From an uncultured Synechococcaceae cyanobacterium (GTDB lineage Bacteria; Cyanobacteriota; Cyanobacteriia; PCC-6307; Cyanobiaceae), in assembly GCA_902572395.1 (NCBI GenBank), contig CACGFX010000006.1, forward strand, positions 1 through 63,966: a stretch of DNA of 63,966 nt, read 5' to 3'. The notes under the pieces are model-generated. The model was not told the origin of the DNA, ran no database searches, and was given only the letters and a program-made list of their open reading frames with translations. The translations under genes and the position numbers were made by a program. How positions within the stretch are numbered: position 1 is the first letter of the stretch; each line of letters opens with the position of its first letter. This document shows positions 53,709 through 61,668 of the stretch, piece by piece.

Positions 53709-55691
53709 ATGAATAAAGCAATTAATAATAAAACCAAAATATTGTACCAATTACAAAAATTAAGGAAGTTATCTCAGCCTTTTTTTCTTCCCATAGATCA
53801 ATGTAATGGATTTCAATTTATATGGCTTTTGATTTCTCTTTTATTTTGCGTAGGAGGCGTAGTACTTGTTGGTCTTACAGGAATAATTAGTTTTTTTGAA
53901 AGCTTTCAACCAATTTTTCTTGAAAAATATTTCGGAGGTGTAGTAAATACTGTTAATTCAATTTGGGCTGGTAGCTGGGGATTGCTTTTCTCTGCCTTAT
54001 TTCTAATTGGATCAGGGAGCTTTTTTAGCTTAAGACGTCAATTAAAAAACCGTAGATGGTTACATTGGTTATTCCTTGCGATCATTGTGTTAATGCTTTT
54101 AGCTGTAAACGGAATAAACGCAGGTATTGGATTCATTGCAAGAGATTTAACAAATGCTTTAGTAGAAAAACAAGAAGATGGGTTTTATCGGATATTGGGG
54201 ATTTACGCTTGTTGTTTCGCTGTGGCTCTACCAATACGTGTTTCCCAAATATTTTTTACATATAAGTTAGGAATAATTTGGAGAGAATGGCTTTCAAAAA
54301 GTTTAGTCAAAGATTATATGACTAATAAAGCTTATTACCAATTAAATCCCAATGATGAAGAACAAACCGATATAGATAATCCTGATCAAAGAATCACAGA
54401 TGATACCCGAGCTTTTACCGGGCAAAGTCTCTCTTTCACGTTAGGTATTTTTGATGCCCTACTAACATTTTCACTTAATATTCTTATTTTATGGAGTATC
54501 AGTACAACACTTACTTTTTCCTTATTTGGTTACGCTGCATTTGCAACTTCTATCCTTTTAATTGCTGGAAAAAATCTTGTAAAGATTGACTTTGATCAAC
54601 TCAGATATGAAGCAGATTTTCGATATGGATTAGTACATATTAGAGATAATGCTGAATCAATTGCTTTTTACTCTGGGGAGAATCCTGAGCGTAGTGAAAC
54701 TGAAAGACGCTTAGGAGAAGTGGTGAGAAACTTTAATTTACTGATTATATGGAGAGTAATAATAGACGTCATGAGAAGATCCATTAATTATGCTGGAAAT
54801 TTCTTTCCATATTTAATAATGGCAATCCCTTATTTTAAAGGTGATATTGATTATGGCCGCTTTATTCAGGCAAGTTTTGCATTTGGAATGGTTGAAGGTT
54901 CGTTATTTTTCATTGTCAATCAAATCGAAGAACTTGCAAAATTTACTGCTGGTATTGGCAGATTAGAAGGATTCCAATCCAAAGTAGAATCCATTAGTCA
55001 AACCAACCCAACAAGCAATCAAAACGTTATTTCAGATTACCCCTCAATTCTTATTAATAATGCTGACCTTTGTCCACCAGGATCAAATAAAACAATAATT
55101 AAAAATTTAAATTTGAGCATCGACAATAATCAATCACTTCTGGTTGTAGGACCATCTGGGTGCGGAAAAACATCTTTACTAAGAATGATTAGTGGTTTAT
55201 GGGAACCCGATCAGGGAGTAATTAAAAAACCAAAAATTGGGGAATTATTATTCATACCTCAAAAACCGTATATGTTACTTGGTTCTTTAAGGGAACAATT
55301 ATGTTACCCCACAGAAGTCAATAAATTTAGTGATGAACATCTCACTTCTGTACTTCATGAAGTAAATTTAAAAACATTAGTAGATCGGTATCCCAATCTT
55401 AATATCAAACAAGATTGGCCACGAATTCTTTCCCTAGGCGAGCAACAAAGATTGGCTTTTGCAAGACTCTTACTGAATTCCCCAAGATTTGCAGTACTTG
55501 ATGAAGCAACAAGTGCTTTAGATATTAACACTGAAAAAAAACTATATAGTTTACTAAAGGAACGAGAACTTTCTCTTATTAGTGTTGGACATAGACCTAG
55601 CTTAAAAGATTTTCACGAAAATATTTTAGAATTAAATGGACAAGGTGACTGGAAATTATTGACTTCTGATAAGTATAATTTTAAGGATTAA
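53709..55691 (+). CDS. SbmA/BacA-like ABC transporter (fused permease-ATPase)
   Basis: The 660-residue protein has about six membrane spans (residues 35-400) of the SbmA/BacA/ABC-D type, with RWREWLSKSLVKDYM-like and ADFRYGLVHIRDNAESIAFYSGE (ends) loops. An ATPase domain follows from about 455: Walker A GPSGCGKTS, signature LSLGEQQRLAFA (Ser-Gly-Gly-Glu replaced by SLGE) and Walker B FAVLDEATSALD. Relatives carry peptides, vitamin B12 or acyl compounds. The substrate is unknown. The hli gene follows by 8 bp. Confidence 0.88.
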   Translation: MNKAINNKTKILYQLQKLRKLSQPFFLPIDQCNGFQFIWLLISLLFCVGGVVLVGLTGIISFFESFQPIFLEKYFGGVVNTVNSIWAGSWGLLFSALFLIGSGSFFSLRRQLKNRRWLHWLFLAIIVLMLLAVNGINAGIGFIARDLTNALVEKQEDGFYRILGIYACCFAVALPIRVSQIFFTYKLGIIWREWLSKSLVKDYMTNKAYYQLNPNDEEQTDIDNPDQRITDDTRAFTGQSLSFTLGIFDALLTFSLNILILWSISTTLTFSLFGYAAFATSILLIAGKNLVKIDFDQLRYEADFRYGLVHIRDNAESIAFYSGENPERSETERRLGEVVRNFNLLIIWRVIIDVMRRSINYAGNFFPYLIMAIPYFKGDIDYGRFIQASFAFGMVEGSLFFIVNQIEELAKFTAGIGRLEGFQSKVESISQTNPTSNQNVISDYPSILINNADLCPPGSNKTIIKNLNLSIDNNQSLLVVGPSGCGKTSLLRMISGLWEPDQGVIKKPKIGELLFIPQKPYMLLGSLREQLCYPTEVNKFSDEHLTSVLHEVNLKTLVDRYPNLNIKQDWPRILSLGEQQRLAFARLLLNSPRFAVLDEATSALDINTEKKLYSLLKERELSLISVGHRPSLKDFHENILELNGQGDWKLLTSDKYNFKD

Positions 55692-55699
55692 CAAAAAAA

Positions 55700-55975
55700 A
55701 TGAATTCTAAAGAAGAACAAACTAACTCAGAGGTCACTAATTTAGAGAATGAGAGTGTGATAGAACAACAGAAAGATCCAAATTACATCGATGAACTAAT
55801 TGAAGAAAATAAATTAGATGAAAAATCTACAGAAATTAAAGATGAATATAAATTTGGATGGAGTAGTTATTCTGAAATAACTAATGGAAGATTTGCAATG
55901 ATTGGCTTCCTTGCAATAATATTGATTGAATTATTTAGTAAACAATCGTTTTTAAAATGGGCAGGAATCTTATAA
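55700..55975 (+). CDS. hli: Long high-light-inducible (Hli/CAB-like) protein
   Basis: The 91-residue protein has an acidic N-terminal tail of about 50 residues, rich in E, N and K. One CAB-like helix follows with EITNGRFAMIGFLAIILIEL (E-x2-NGRFAM is the chlorophyll-binding core) and a short end. It is likely thylakoid-bound and photoprotective. It directly follows the ABC transporter gene and ends next to the convergent ycf66. Confidence 0.9.
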   Translation: MNSKEEQTNSEVTNLENESVIEQQKDPNYIDELIEENKLDEKSTEIKDEYKFGWSSYSEITNGRFAMIGFLAIILIELFSKQSFLKWAGIL

Positions 55976-56905
55976 TTAATCATCAAATCTAGAACTGTTA
56001 TCTCTTGGTTTCTTCTTGTTTGTTCCAACCTTATATCTACTATTTTGATTTTTTGAACTTGATCTAGCTGAAGAGCTTACTCTACGATTCTCACGTGGTT
56101 TTTTAGCTTGATTAGCATCTTTAAATGTAGCATCTTCTACTCTAGCTGTTGAAGTTTGCTGCCTAATAGGGGATCTAGTAGGTTTCTTTCTTAATGGAGA
56201 AGAATCAGCGGGAGGAGAGATACTATCTTGTCTAGAAACTGTACGATTCATTCTGGGTCTTGACCCTGTTTTAACTTCATCGCGAGATAAATTTCTTCTT
56301 TCACCAAAGTTATTTGTTTCTGGTTGTTTCCTATTTCTATCTTCAGAAGTCTGTCTTCTCCTTCTTATAGGCTCGTCATTTTCAAACTGACTTATTTCCC
56401 TTGTAGAGGGCCTACTTCTACTTGCTGCAGCAGAGGGTATGGCTCTTGAAACATTCCTCCTGCGAGATCTCCCCTCCGTATAGTCTTCTTCAAATTCATC
56501 TTCTTGAGGTTTAAATCTTCTAGATGGTCTTTCAGATTCTTCAAACCTATCATAATCTTCATTAAATCGGCCTCTAGAATTTCTTGGAGCATCAGAAATA
56601 GGATCATCATCAAAATAAGATGACCTTCTAGCTTGATCAGTAGCAACTCCCCTCAATCGCACACTTTCATATGCGAAAAAAACTGTAGTTCCTGCTAATA
56701 AAAACTGACCAAACTGAAGGATAGGATCTAACCTCCAGCCTTGAAAAAATAATATTCCTCCGCACAAAAGTCCAATTGCTGCGAAGAAAACATCATAATC
56801 CCGAGCCAAGGCAGGCTTAAAGGACCTCAAAAAATAAAGGCCTCCTCCACATACCGCGAGAACTATACCAACAATACTGGCCCAATTGAGACTAGCATTG
56901 ACCAC
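55976..56905 (-). CDS. ycf66: Ycf66-family protein with long basic tail
   Basis: The 309-residue protein starts with three to four hydrophobic segments (about 5-85) that match the Ycf66 N-terminus. The rest is low-complexity, rich in R, S, E and D, with many RR/SR pairs and probably disordered. Ycf66 occurs in cyanobacteria and some plastids; its role is unknown. It lies near psbX and hli. Confidence 0.85.
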   Translation of the reverse strand: MVNASLNWASIVGIVLAVCGGGLYFLRSFKPALARDYDVFFAAIGLLCGGILFFQGWRLDPILQFGQFLLAGTTVFFAYESVRLRGVATDQARRSSYFDDDPISDAPRNSRGRFNEDYDRFEESERPSRRFKPQEDEFEEDYTEGRSRRRNVSRAIPSAAASRSRPSTREISQFENDEPIRRRRQTSEDRNRKQPETNNFGERRNLSRDEVKTGSRPRMNRTVSRQDSISPPADSSPLRKKPTRSPIRQQTSTARVEDATFKDANQAKKPRENRRVSSSARSSSKNQNSRYKVGTNKKKPRDNSSRFDD

Positions 56906-56983
56906 ATTCTTTCTCCAAAAATTTATTTTTTAAAGGGTTACTTATATCCCCTATATATAGTGTACTTAAAACTTCTACAAAAA

Positions 56984-57169
56984 CTAGCGTCTTCCAGTAG
57001 AAGTACGATCGAGGGAATCTTTCTGGCTGACAAAAATCAAAAATGCAGTGGCAGGAATAACGATAAGTAAGGCAGCAGCAATAAAACTACCTATCATTCC
57101 CACTGCGGAATTATTTGCAACTTCAGCAGAAAAATCTGCGGCTAGTAATAAATTTGAGATTTGAAACAC
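56984..57169 (-). CDS. psbX: Photosystem II protein PsbX
   Basis: The 61-residue protein has one membrane helix (about 23-47) with the PsbX pattern [21 protein letters not shown] (ends quoted), followed by [10 protein letters not shown]. PsbX is a small subunit near cytochrome b559 and the quinone side of photosystem II. The N-terminus is longer than in freshwater species, as I remember for Prochlorococcus. It precedes ycf66 on the same strand. Confidence 0.93.
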   Translation of the reverse strand: MFQISNLLLAADFSAEVANNSAVGMIGSFIAAALLIVIPATAFLIFVSQKDSLDRTSTGRR

Positions 57170-57250
57170 TTTTTAAATATTAAATTCTCAATTTATAATA
57201 CGAATTAAATACGTTTCAATGGGTTATTTATTAAGATGAATTAAATAATT

Positions 57251-57565
57251 GTGATTTCCTTGCTTGTAAACTCTCTTCAAATTTTAGATATTAGTTTAGG
57301 AATTTCTCTTTCATATCTAACTATAGTTTTTCTAATAAGATTAATACTTACTTGGTACCCAAAAATTGATTTAAGTAAAGGTTTATGGTTATTAGTTTCA
57401 ATACCATCAAGCTCTATTCTTAATTTAACGAGAAAACTAATTCCTCCTATTGGAGGCGTTGATGTTGGACCCATAATTTGGATCGGCATTATGAGCTTTT
57501 TAAGAGAAATATTAGTCGGTCAGCAAGGGCTTATAAAACTCGCATTACATACACATATTTCATAG
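57251..57565 (+). CDS. YggT-family membrane protein
   Basis: The 104-residue protein has two hydrophobic helices (about 12-35 and 68-95) and the family block LILTWYPKIDLSKGLW (28-43), followed by LNLTRKLIPPIGGVDVGPIIW (ends quoted). YggT/Ycf19 proteins are linked with envelope shape, thylakoid complexes and ion balance; the exact role is unsettled. GTG-type start. It converges on accC with an 18-bp gap. Confidence 0.9.
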   Translation: MISLLVNSLQILDISLGISLSYLTIVFLIRLILTWYPKIDLSKGLWLLVSIPSSSILNLTRKLIPPIGGVDVGPIIWIGIMSFLREILVGQQGLIKLALHTHIS

Positions 57566-57583
57566 AAATCATTTAATTATTTC

Positions 57584-58933
57584 TCAGTAATTTGGCAATA
57601 ATTCTTCTTCTACATATTTAGTATGTATCTTACCCTGCTTAAATTTAGATTTATTCAGTAATGTTAGATGAAAGTTAATTGTTGTAGGAATACCAGTTAC
57701 TGCACATTCATTTAAAGCCCTATTCATACGTTTAATTGCAGTATTACGATCCTTCCCCCAGACTATTAATTTACCAATTAATGAGTCATAGAAAGGAGGG
57801 ATTTCATAGCCTGTATAGACATGACTATCCACCCTTACACCAGGGCCACCAGGAGGAAGCCACCCAGTTATTTTTCCGGGTGATGGTCGGAAATTGTGAG
57901 AAGGATCTTCTGCATTGATTCTACATTCAATGGCATGACCATTTAAATGGATATCATCCTGATTAAATTCCAAGTTTGATCCGCTTGCGATTTTAATTTG
58001 CTCAGCTATTAAATCAACTCCTGTAACCATTTCAGTAACAGGATGTTCAACTTGAATCCTAGTATTCATCTCCATAAAATAAAAATTATCATCATCATCA
58101 ACTAAAAATTCAACTGTCCCCGCCCCTTCGTAGCCGATACTTTTTGCAGCAGCAATAGCTGCGTTCCCCATTTTTTTTCTTAGCTCAGTATTAATTGCAG
58201 GACTAGGAGACTCCTCTAGTAACTTCTGATGTCTTCTTTGAACTGAACAATCTCGCTCTCCTAAGTGAACAACATTACCCGCCCTGTCCGCCAAAATTTG
58301 AATTTCTACATGTCTTGGCTTCTTTATAAATTTCTCCATATATAAACCATCATTACCAAAAGCTGCTTCTGCTTCGCCTTGAGCTGCTTTAAACATTTTT
58401 TCTAGATTATCAGAGTTTTCAACCAACCTCATACCTCTTCCACCTCCTCCAGCAGTGGCTTTAATAATTACCGGATAGCCAATATCATCTGCCAATCTAT
58501 AAGCCTCATCAACATTTGATAACAAGCCTTTACTACCAGGTACTGTTGGAACTCCAACTGCTTCCATAGTTTCTTTAGCTGTAGATTTATCTCCCATAGA
58601 TCTAATAGCTTTAGGAGATGGGCCAATAAAAACTATGCCGTGATCATTACACATCTCAGCAAATTTATCATTTTCGGCAAGAAATCCATAACCAGGATGA
58701 ATAGCATCAACTCCTCTCGATGTAGCAGCAGCAAGTATATTTGGAATATTTAAATAACTCTTATTACTTAATGAATCTCCTACACAAACCGCCTCATCAG
58801 CAAGCTGAACATGCAATGCTTTTTTATCTACAGTGCTAAAAACTGCAACGGTTGCAATACCTAGTTCTCTACAACTTCTGACAATTCGTAAAGCTATTTC
58901 TCCACGATTAGCAATTAAAACTTTTTCAACCAT
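57584..58933 (-). CDS. accC: Biotin carboxylase (acetyl-CoA carboxylase subunit)
   Basis: ATP-grasp enzyme that carboxylates biotin on AccB, the first step of fatty acid synthesis. Seen are [11 protein letters not shown] near the start, GYGFLAEN near 81, the Gly-rich ATP loop GGGGRGM near 162, and the catalytic block [13 protein letters not shown] near 289. The 449-residue length is normal. It stands alone, divergent from tRNA-Leu across about 260 bp. Confidence 0.95.
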   Translation of the reverse strand: MVEKVLIANRGEIALRIVRSCRELGIATVAVFSTVDKKALHVQLADEAVCVGDSLSNKSYLNIPNILAAATSRGVDAIHPGYGFLAENDKFAEMCNDHGIVFIGPSPKAIRSMGDKSTAKETMEAVGVPTVPGSKGLLSNVDEAYRLADDIGYPVIIKATAGGGGRGMRLVENSDNLEKMFKAAQGEAEAAFGNDGLYMEKFIKKPRHVEIQILADRAGNVVHLGERDCSVQRRHQKLLEESPSPAINTELRKKMGNAAIAAAKSIGYEGAGTVEFLVDDDDNFYFMEMNTRIQVEHPVTEMVTGVDLIAEQIKIASGSNLEFNQDDIHLNGHAIECRINAEDPSHNFRPSPGKITGWLPPGGPGVRVDSHVYTGYEIPPFYDSLIGKLIVWGKDRNTAIKRMNRALNECAVTGIPTTINFHLTLLNKSKFKQGKIHTKYVEEELLPNY

Positions 58934-59192
58934 TATGAAAATAAAATTGAAGAAATGAAATGACTTAAAATAAAAAATTATTTGCCAAAGTATTCAACAA
59001 AATTTTTTAGTGATTAGAGGACATTTTTTACAATACAACCTAAAACGTTATATATGTATAAATATTTGTTTTATGCAATAGAAAAATTATTCATCATATT
59101 CAAAAAACTCTTTTCGAACTACATGCTTAATTCAGCCAATAATGTATGATATTTTTAAGGTTTAAGCATCCCACGGCTGCTGTAAACCCTTT

Positions 59193-59274
59193 GCGGACGT
59201 GGCGGAATTGGTAGACGCGCACGTCTAAGGAGCGTGTGGCTTCGGCCTTGCGAGTTCAAGTCTCGCCGTCCGCA
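59193..59274 (+). tRNA. trnL: tRNA-Leu (anticodon AAG as written)
   Basis: The 82-nt sequence folds as a type II tRNA. The acceptor stem is GCGGACG/CGTCCGC, the D-arm is GCG/CGC, and the anticodon stem is CACGT/GCGTG with loop CTAAGGA. The long variable arm is GGC-TTCG-GCC, and the T-arm is GCGAG/CTCGC. The loop gives anticodon AAG. The discriminator is A, as expected for leucine. CCA is not encoded. The A34 is unusual in bacteria. No terminator is seen before the next gene. Confidence 0.95.
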
Positions 59275-59299
59275 TTTAATGTATTCTGGTTTAACTGCA

Positions 59300-60565
59300 A
59301 TGAAAAAAGAATCAGTTGCAGTAGTTATAATTTCCAATGGTCCTGGTGAATTAACTACATGGGTAAATCCTGTAGTGGATGAGCTAAACGAAATAAATAA
59401 ATCACTATGTGATGAAGATAAACAAGATTTCACTCTTAGGTTAGTCCTTGTTCCTTGCCCAAATGCCACTGGTAAAGAATTTTTAGTTGCAAATTCATGG
59501 AATAAATTTGAATTAATTACAAAATCCGAAAGTTTTTGGAAATTATTGATAAAGCCACATTCTTTTGCTGATTGGCCAAAAAAAGGGGTGGTTATTTTCC
59601 TTGGTGGGGATCAATTTTGGAGCATTTTATTAGCTAAAAGATTAGGTTATTTAAATATCACATATGCTGAATGGGTTTCGCGATGGCCTAAATGGACCAA
59701 TGAAATTGCTGCTATGAATGTAAAAGTAAAAGAGTTAATACCTAAAAGATATAAATATAAATGTAAAGTCATTGGCGATTTGATGGCAGATATCAATCTT
59801 AATAGCAAAATATCATTAAGAAATAAAGAAAAACACTACATTGCACTGTTGCCTGGTTCTAAGAAAGCAAAGCTTTCTGTTGGAATTCCTTTTTTCTTAG
59901 AAGTTGCAGATCATATCGCTGAAAAAAATCAAAATATAAATTTTATAATTCCCATTGCACCAACTACTGATAAAAGTGAATATTTATTTTTTCAAAGCAA
60001 CAAAAATCCAATTGCTAAATATTACTCATCAAAAATCAAAAAAATTAAAAACTTCAAATCCTCTAGTTTTGATTATGTAATTGAAACATCAAAAAATACA
60101 AAGATTTATCTAATCAAGAAACATCCTTGCTATGAAATATTAAAAGAATGCGATCTTGCAATTACAACTGTAGGAGCAAATACTGCAGAATTAGCAGCAA
60201 TTAGTCTTCCAATGTTAGTTGTTCTACCAACTCAACATTTAAATATGATGAATGCCTGGGATGGTATTTTTGGAGTAATTGGAAAAATTTCATTCATAAA
60301 TAGATTTCTAACTTGTATAATTAAAAAATTTTATTTTAAAAAAAAGAAGTTTTTTGCTTGGCCAAATATTAAAGCCAAAAGAATGATTGTCCCTGAAAGG
60401 ATAGGTAATATTTCACCAATAAAAATTGCAAGAGAAGTATTATTTCTTATTAAAAATAGAGATCAATTAAAAAGTATTAGGGATAATCTACACAAAGAAA
60501 GAGGCGATAAAGGTGCTGCAAAAAACCTTGCTTCTATAATTTTTAATTCAATAAAAAAACTTTAA
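59300..60565 (+). CDS. LpxB-like / GT-B glycosyltransferase-like protein
   Basis: A protein of about 421 residues with a GT-B-like pattern: an N-terminal VVIISNGPGELTTWVNPVV (ends quoted), a middle ALLPGSKKAKLS sugar-nucleotide loop near 190 and a C-lobe TTVGANTAELAAISLPMLVVLPT near 295 (ends quoted). It is related in style to the LpxB-like protein at 6.3 kb but not close. ATG 59300 is chosen; an in-frame ATG at 59279 lies only 5 nt after tRNA-Leu. The sugar and acceptor are unknown. Confidence 0.75.
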   Translation: MKKESVAVVIISNGPGELTTWVNPVVDELNEINKSLCDEDKQDFTLRLVLVPCPNATGKEFLVANSWNKFELITKSESFWKLLIKPHSFADWPKKGVVIFLGGDQFWSILLAKRLGYLNITYAEWVSRWPKWTNEIAAMNVKVKELIPKRYKYKCKVIGDLMADINLNSKISLRNKEKHYIALLPGSKKAKLSVGIPFFLEVADHIAEKNQNINFIIPIAPTTDKSEYLFFQSNKNPIAKYYSSKIKKIKNFKSSSFDYVIETSKNTKIYLIKKHPCYEILKECDLAITTVGANTAELAAISLPMLVVLPTQHLNMMNAWDGIFGVIGKISFINRFLTCIIKKFYFKKKKFFAWPNIKAKRMIVPERIGNISPIKIAREVLFLIKNRDQLKSIRDNLHKERGDKGAAKNLASIIFNSIKKL

Positions 60566-60567
60566 AA

Positions 60568-61623
60568 TTACCAAGGATCATCAATTTCAAACTTTTCTGA
60601 TTTTTTATTATCTTGGACAAAATTTTTTTCATCTAGTGGTTCAATATCTAAAGTTTCAGTTGCATTTTGAATTGGTCTTTTCGAAGCTAAATTAGTAGTC
60701 GATTGTTTTTTTTGCTTTAAATCAATATTGTTTTCTTCATCTATTTGATTAACACTATTTTGATTCTGGATCTGATCAGAATCATCATTATCCATGTATA
60801 GCTTTTTTCTATTATTTATTTCTTCTTTAGAATCCTTTATTTCAACATATTCAAGTTCATCTTCATAATCATCTTCATAATCATCTTCATAATCATCTTG
60901 TTCAACAACTTCTTCATATTCCTCGACTAAATTGTTTTGCTGTTCTGATTCAGAACCTGAAAGTAACTGATTCTCAACAGGTACAAGATTTGCTGAGTAT
61001 CCATTTGCTTCACTTTCATCCCATGAAGAACCCCCGACTCCAAGTTTCTCAAGTAGTCCACTACTTAGTTGCTTCAATTTCTCTTCCGCACCTTCATAAA
61101 CAATAATCCTATCGGTACCACTACTTACAATTTCCTCAACAGGTATTTCCCAAGTACTTAAAACTCCCTCGCCTAAAAGCGGAACACCGACAGCACCCAT
61201 AACAAGAGATATCAAATCCCCAGTCTCAATATCAAAAGAAAAGCCAAGAACTCTTCCCAGAAGTTGTCCAGATTCTGTTATCACTTGACAATTAATTACC
61301 TTCCCATACCTTTCTGGAGAAAAACTTTCACTCAAAGAATCTAGGGAGTCAACTAATATGACATCTCCAACTTGCTTTATACTTTCTAAAGGCATCCATT
61401 TTGGCAAACCTGGTAAAAATCTTGTAAGGGGATTATCTCTTAGTCCCAAAGCGACCACCTCTCTTCTATCAATATCAACAACAACTTCACCAACTACGCC
61501 TAGCCGCCTTCCAGTATCAGTAGTTATCACTTGTGTTCCCATTAATTCTGACCTTAACCATAACCGTTCACTAGGAACCGAGTTAGGGAGATTCTTATTA
61601 GCAGATGTGTTAGACAAGCTCAT
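60568..61623 (-). CDS. PRC-barrel domain protein with acidic tandem-repeat tail
   Basis: The 351-residue protein has two PRC-barrel-like domains (about 22-98 and 102-180; segments SELMGTQVITTDTGRRLGVV and CQVITESGQLLGRVLGFSFD, the first quoted up to 20 residues). A disordered, acidic second half follows, with DDYEDDYEDDYED near 243-255. PRC-barrels bind proteins or RNA in ribosome maturation, photosynthesis and cell division. The gene lies just downstream of smc on the same strand. Confidence 0.82.
   Translation of the reverse strand: MSLSNTSANKNLPNSVPSERLWLRSELMGTQVITTDTGRRLGVVGEVVVDIDRREVVALGLRDNPLTRFLPGLPKWMPLESIKQVGDVILVDSLDSLSESFSPERYGKVINCQVITESGQLLGRVLGFSFDIETGDLISLVMGAVGVPLLGEGVLSTWEIPVEEIVSSGTDRIIVYEGAEEKLKQLSSGLLEKLGVGGSSWDESEANGYSANLVPVENQLLSGSESEQQNNLVEEYEEVVEQDDYEDDYEDDYEDELEYVEIKDSKEEINNRKKLYMDNDDSDQIQNQNSVNQIDEENNIDLKQKKQSTTNLASKRPIQNATETLDIEPLDEKNFVQDNKKSEKFEIDDPW
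60861..60899. repeat. 12-bp tandem repeat inside the PRC-barrel gene
   Basis: Three exact copies of CTTCATAATCAT (60861-60872, 60873-60884, 60885-60896) and a partial fourth. They encode the repeated D-Y-E-D run. Copy number can change by slippage without shifting frame, because the unit is four codons. Confidence 0.9.
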
Positions 61624-61668
61624 AAATTTCTTTTTATCATTCTGACGTATAAATTTAAAAAAGTGTGT

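Noticed and set aside
56392-56646. 84-codon frame inside ycf66 on the same strand
   Set aside because: It is an out-of-frame reading of the low-complexity tail.
59053-59148. 31-codon plus-strand frame upstream of tRNA-Leu
   Set aside because: Its composition is what AT-rich chance gives, and it lies where the tRNA promoter should be.
59155-59469. 104-codon minus-strand frame across tRNA-Leu
   Set aside because: It runs antisense through the tRNA and the start of the LpxB-like gene; the GRRDLNSQ-like segment is the reverse of the tRNA.
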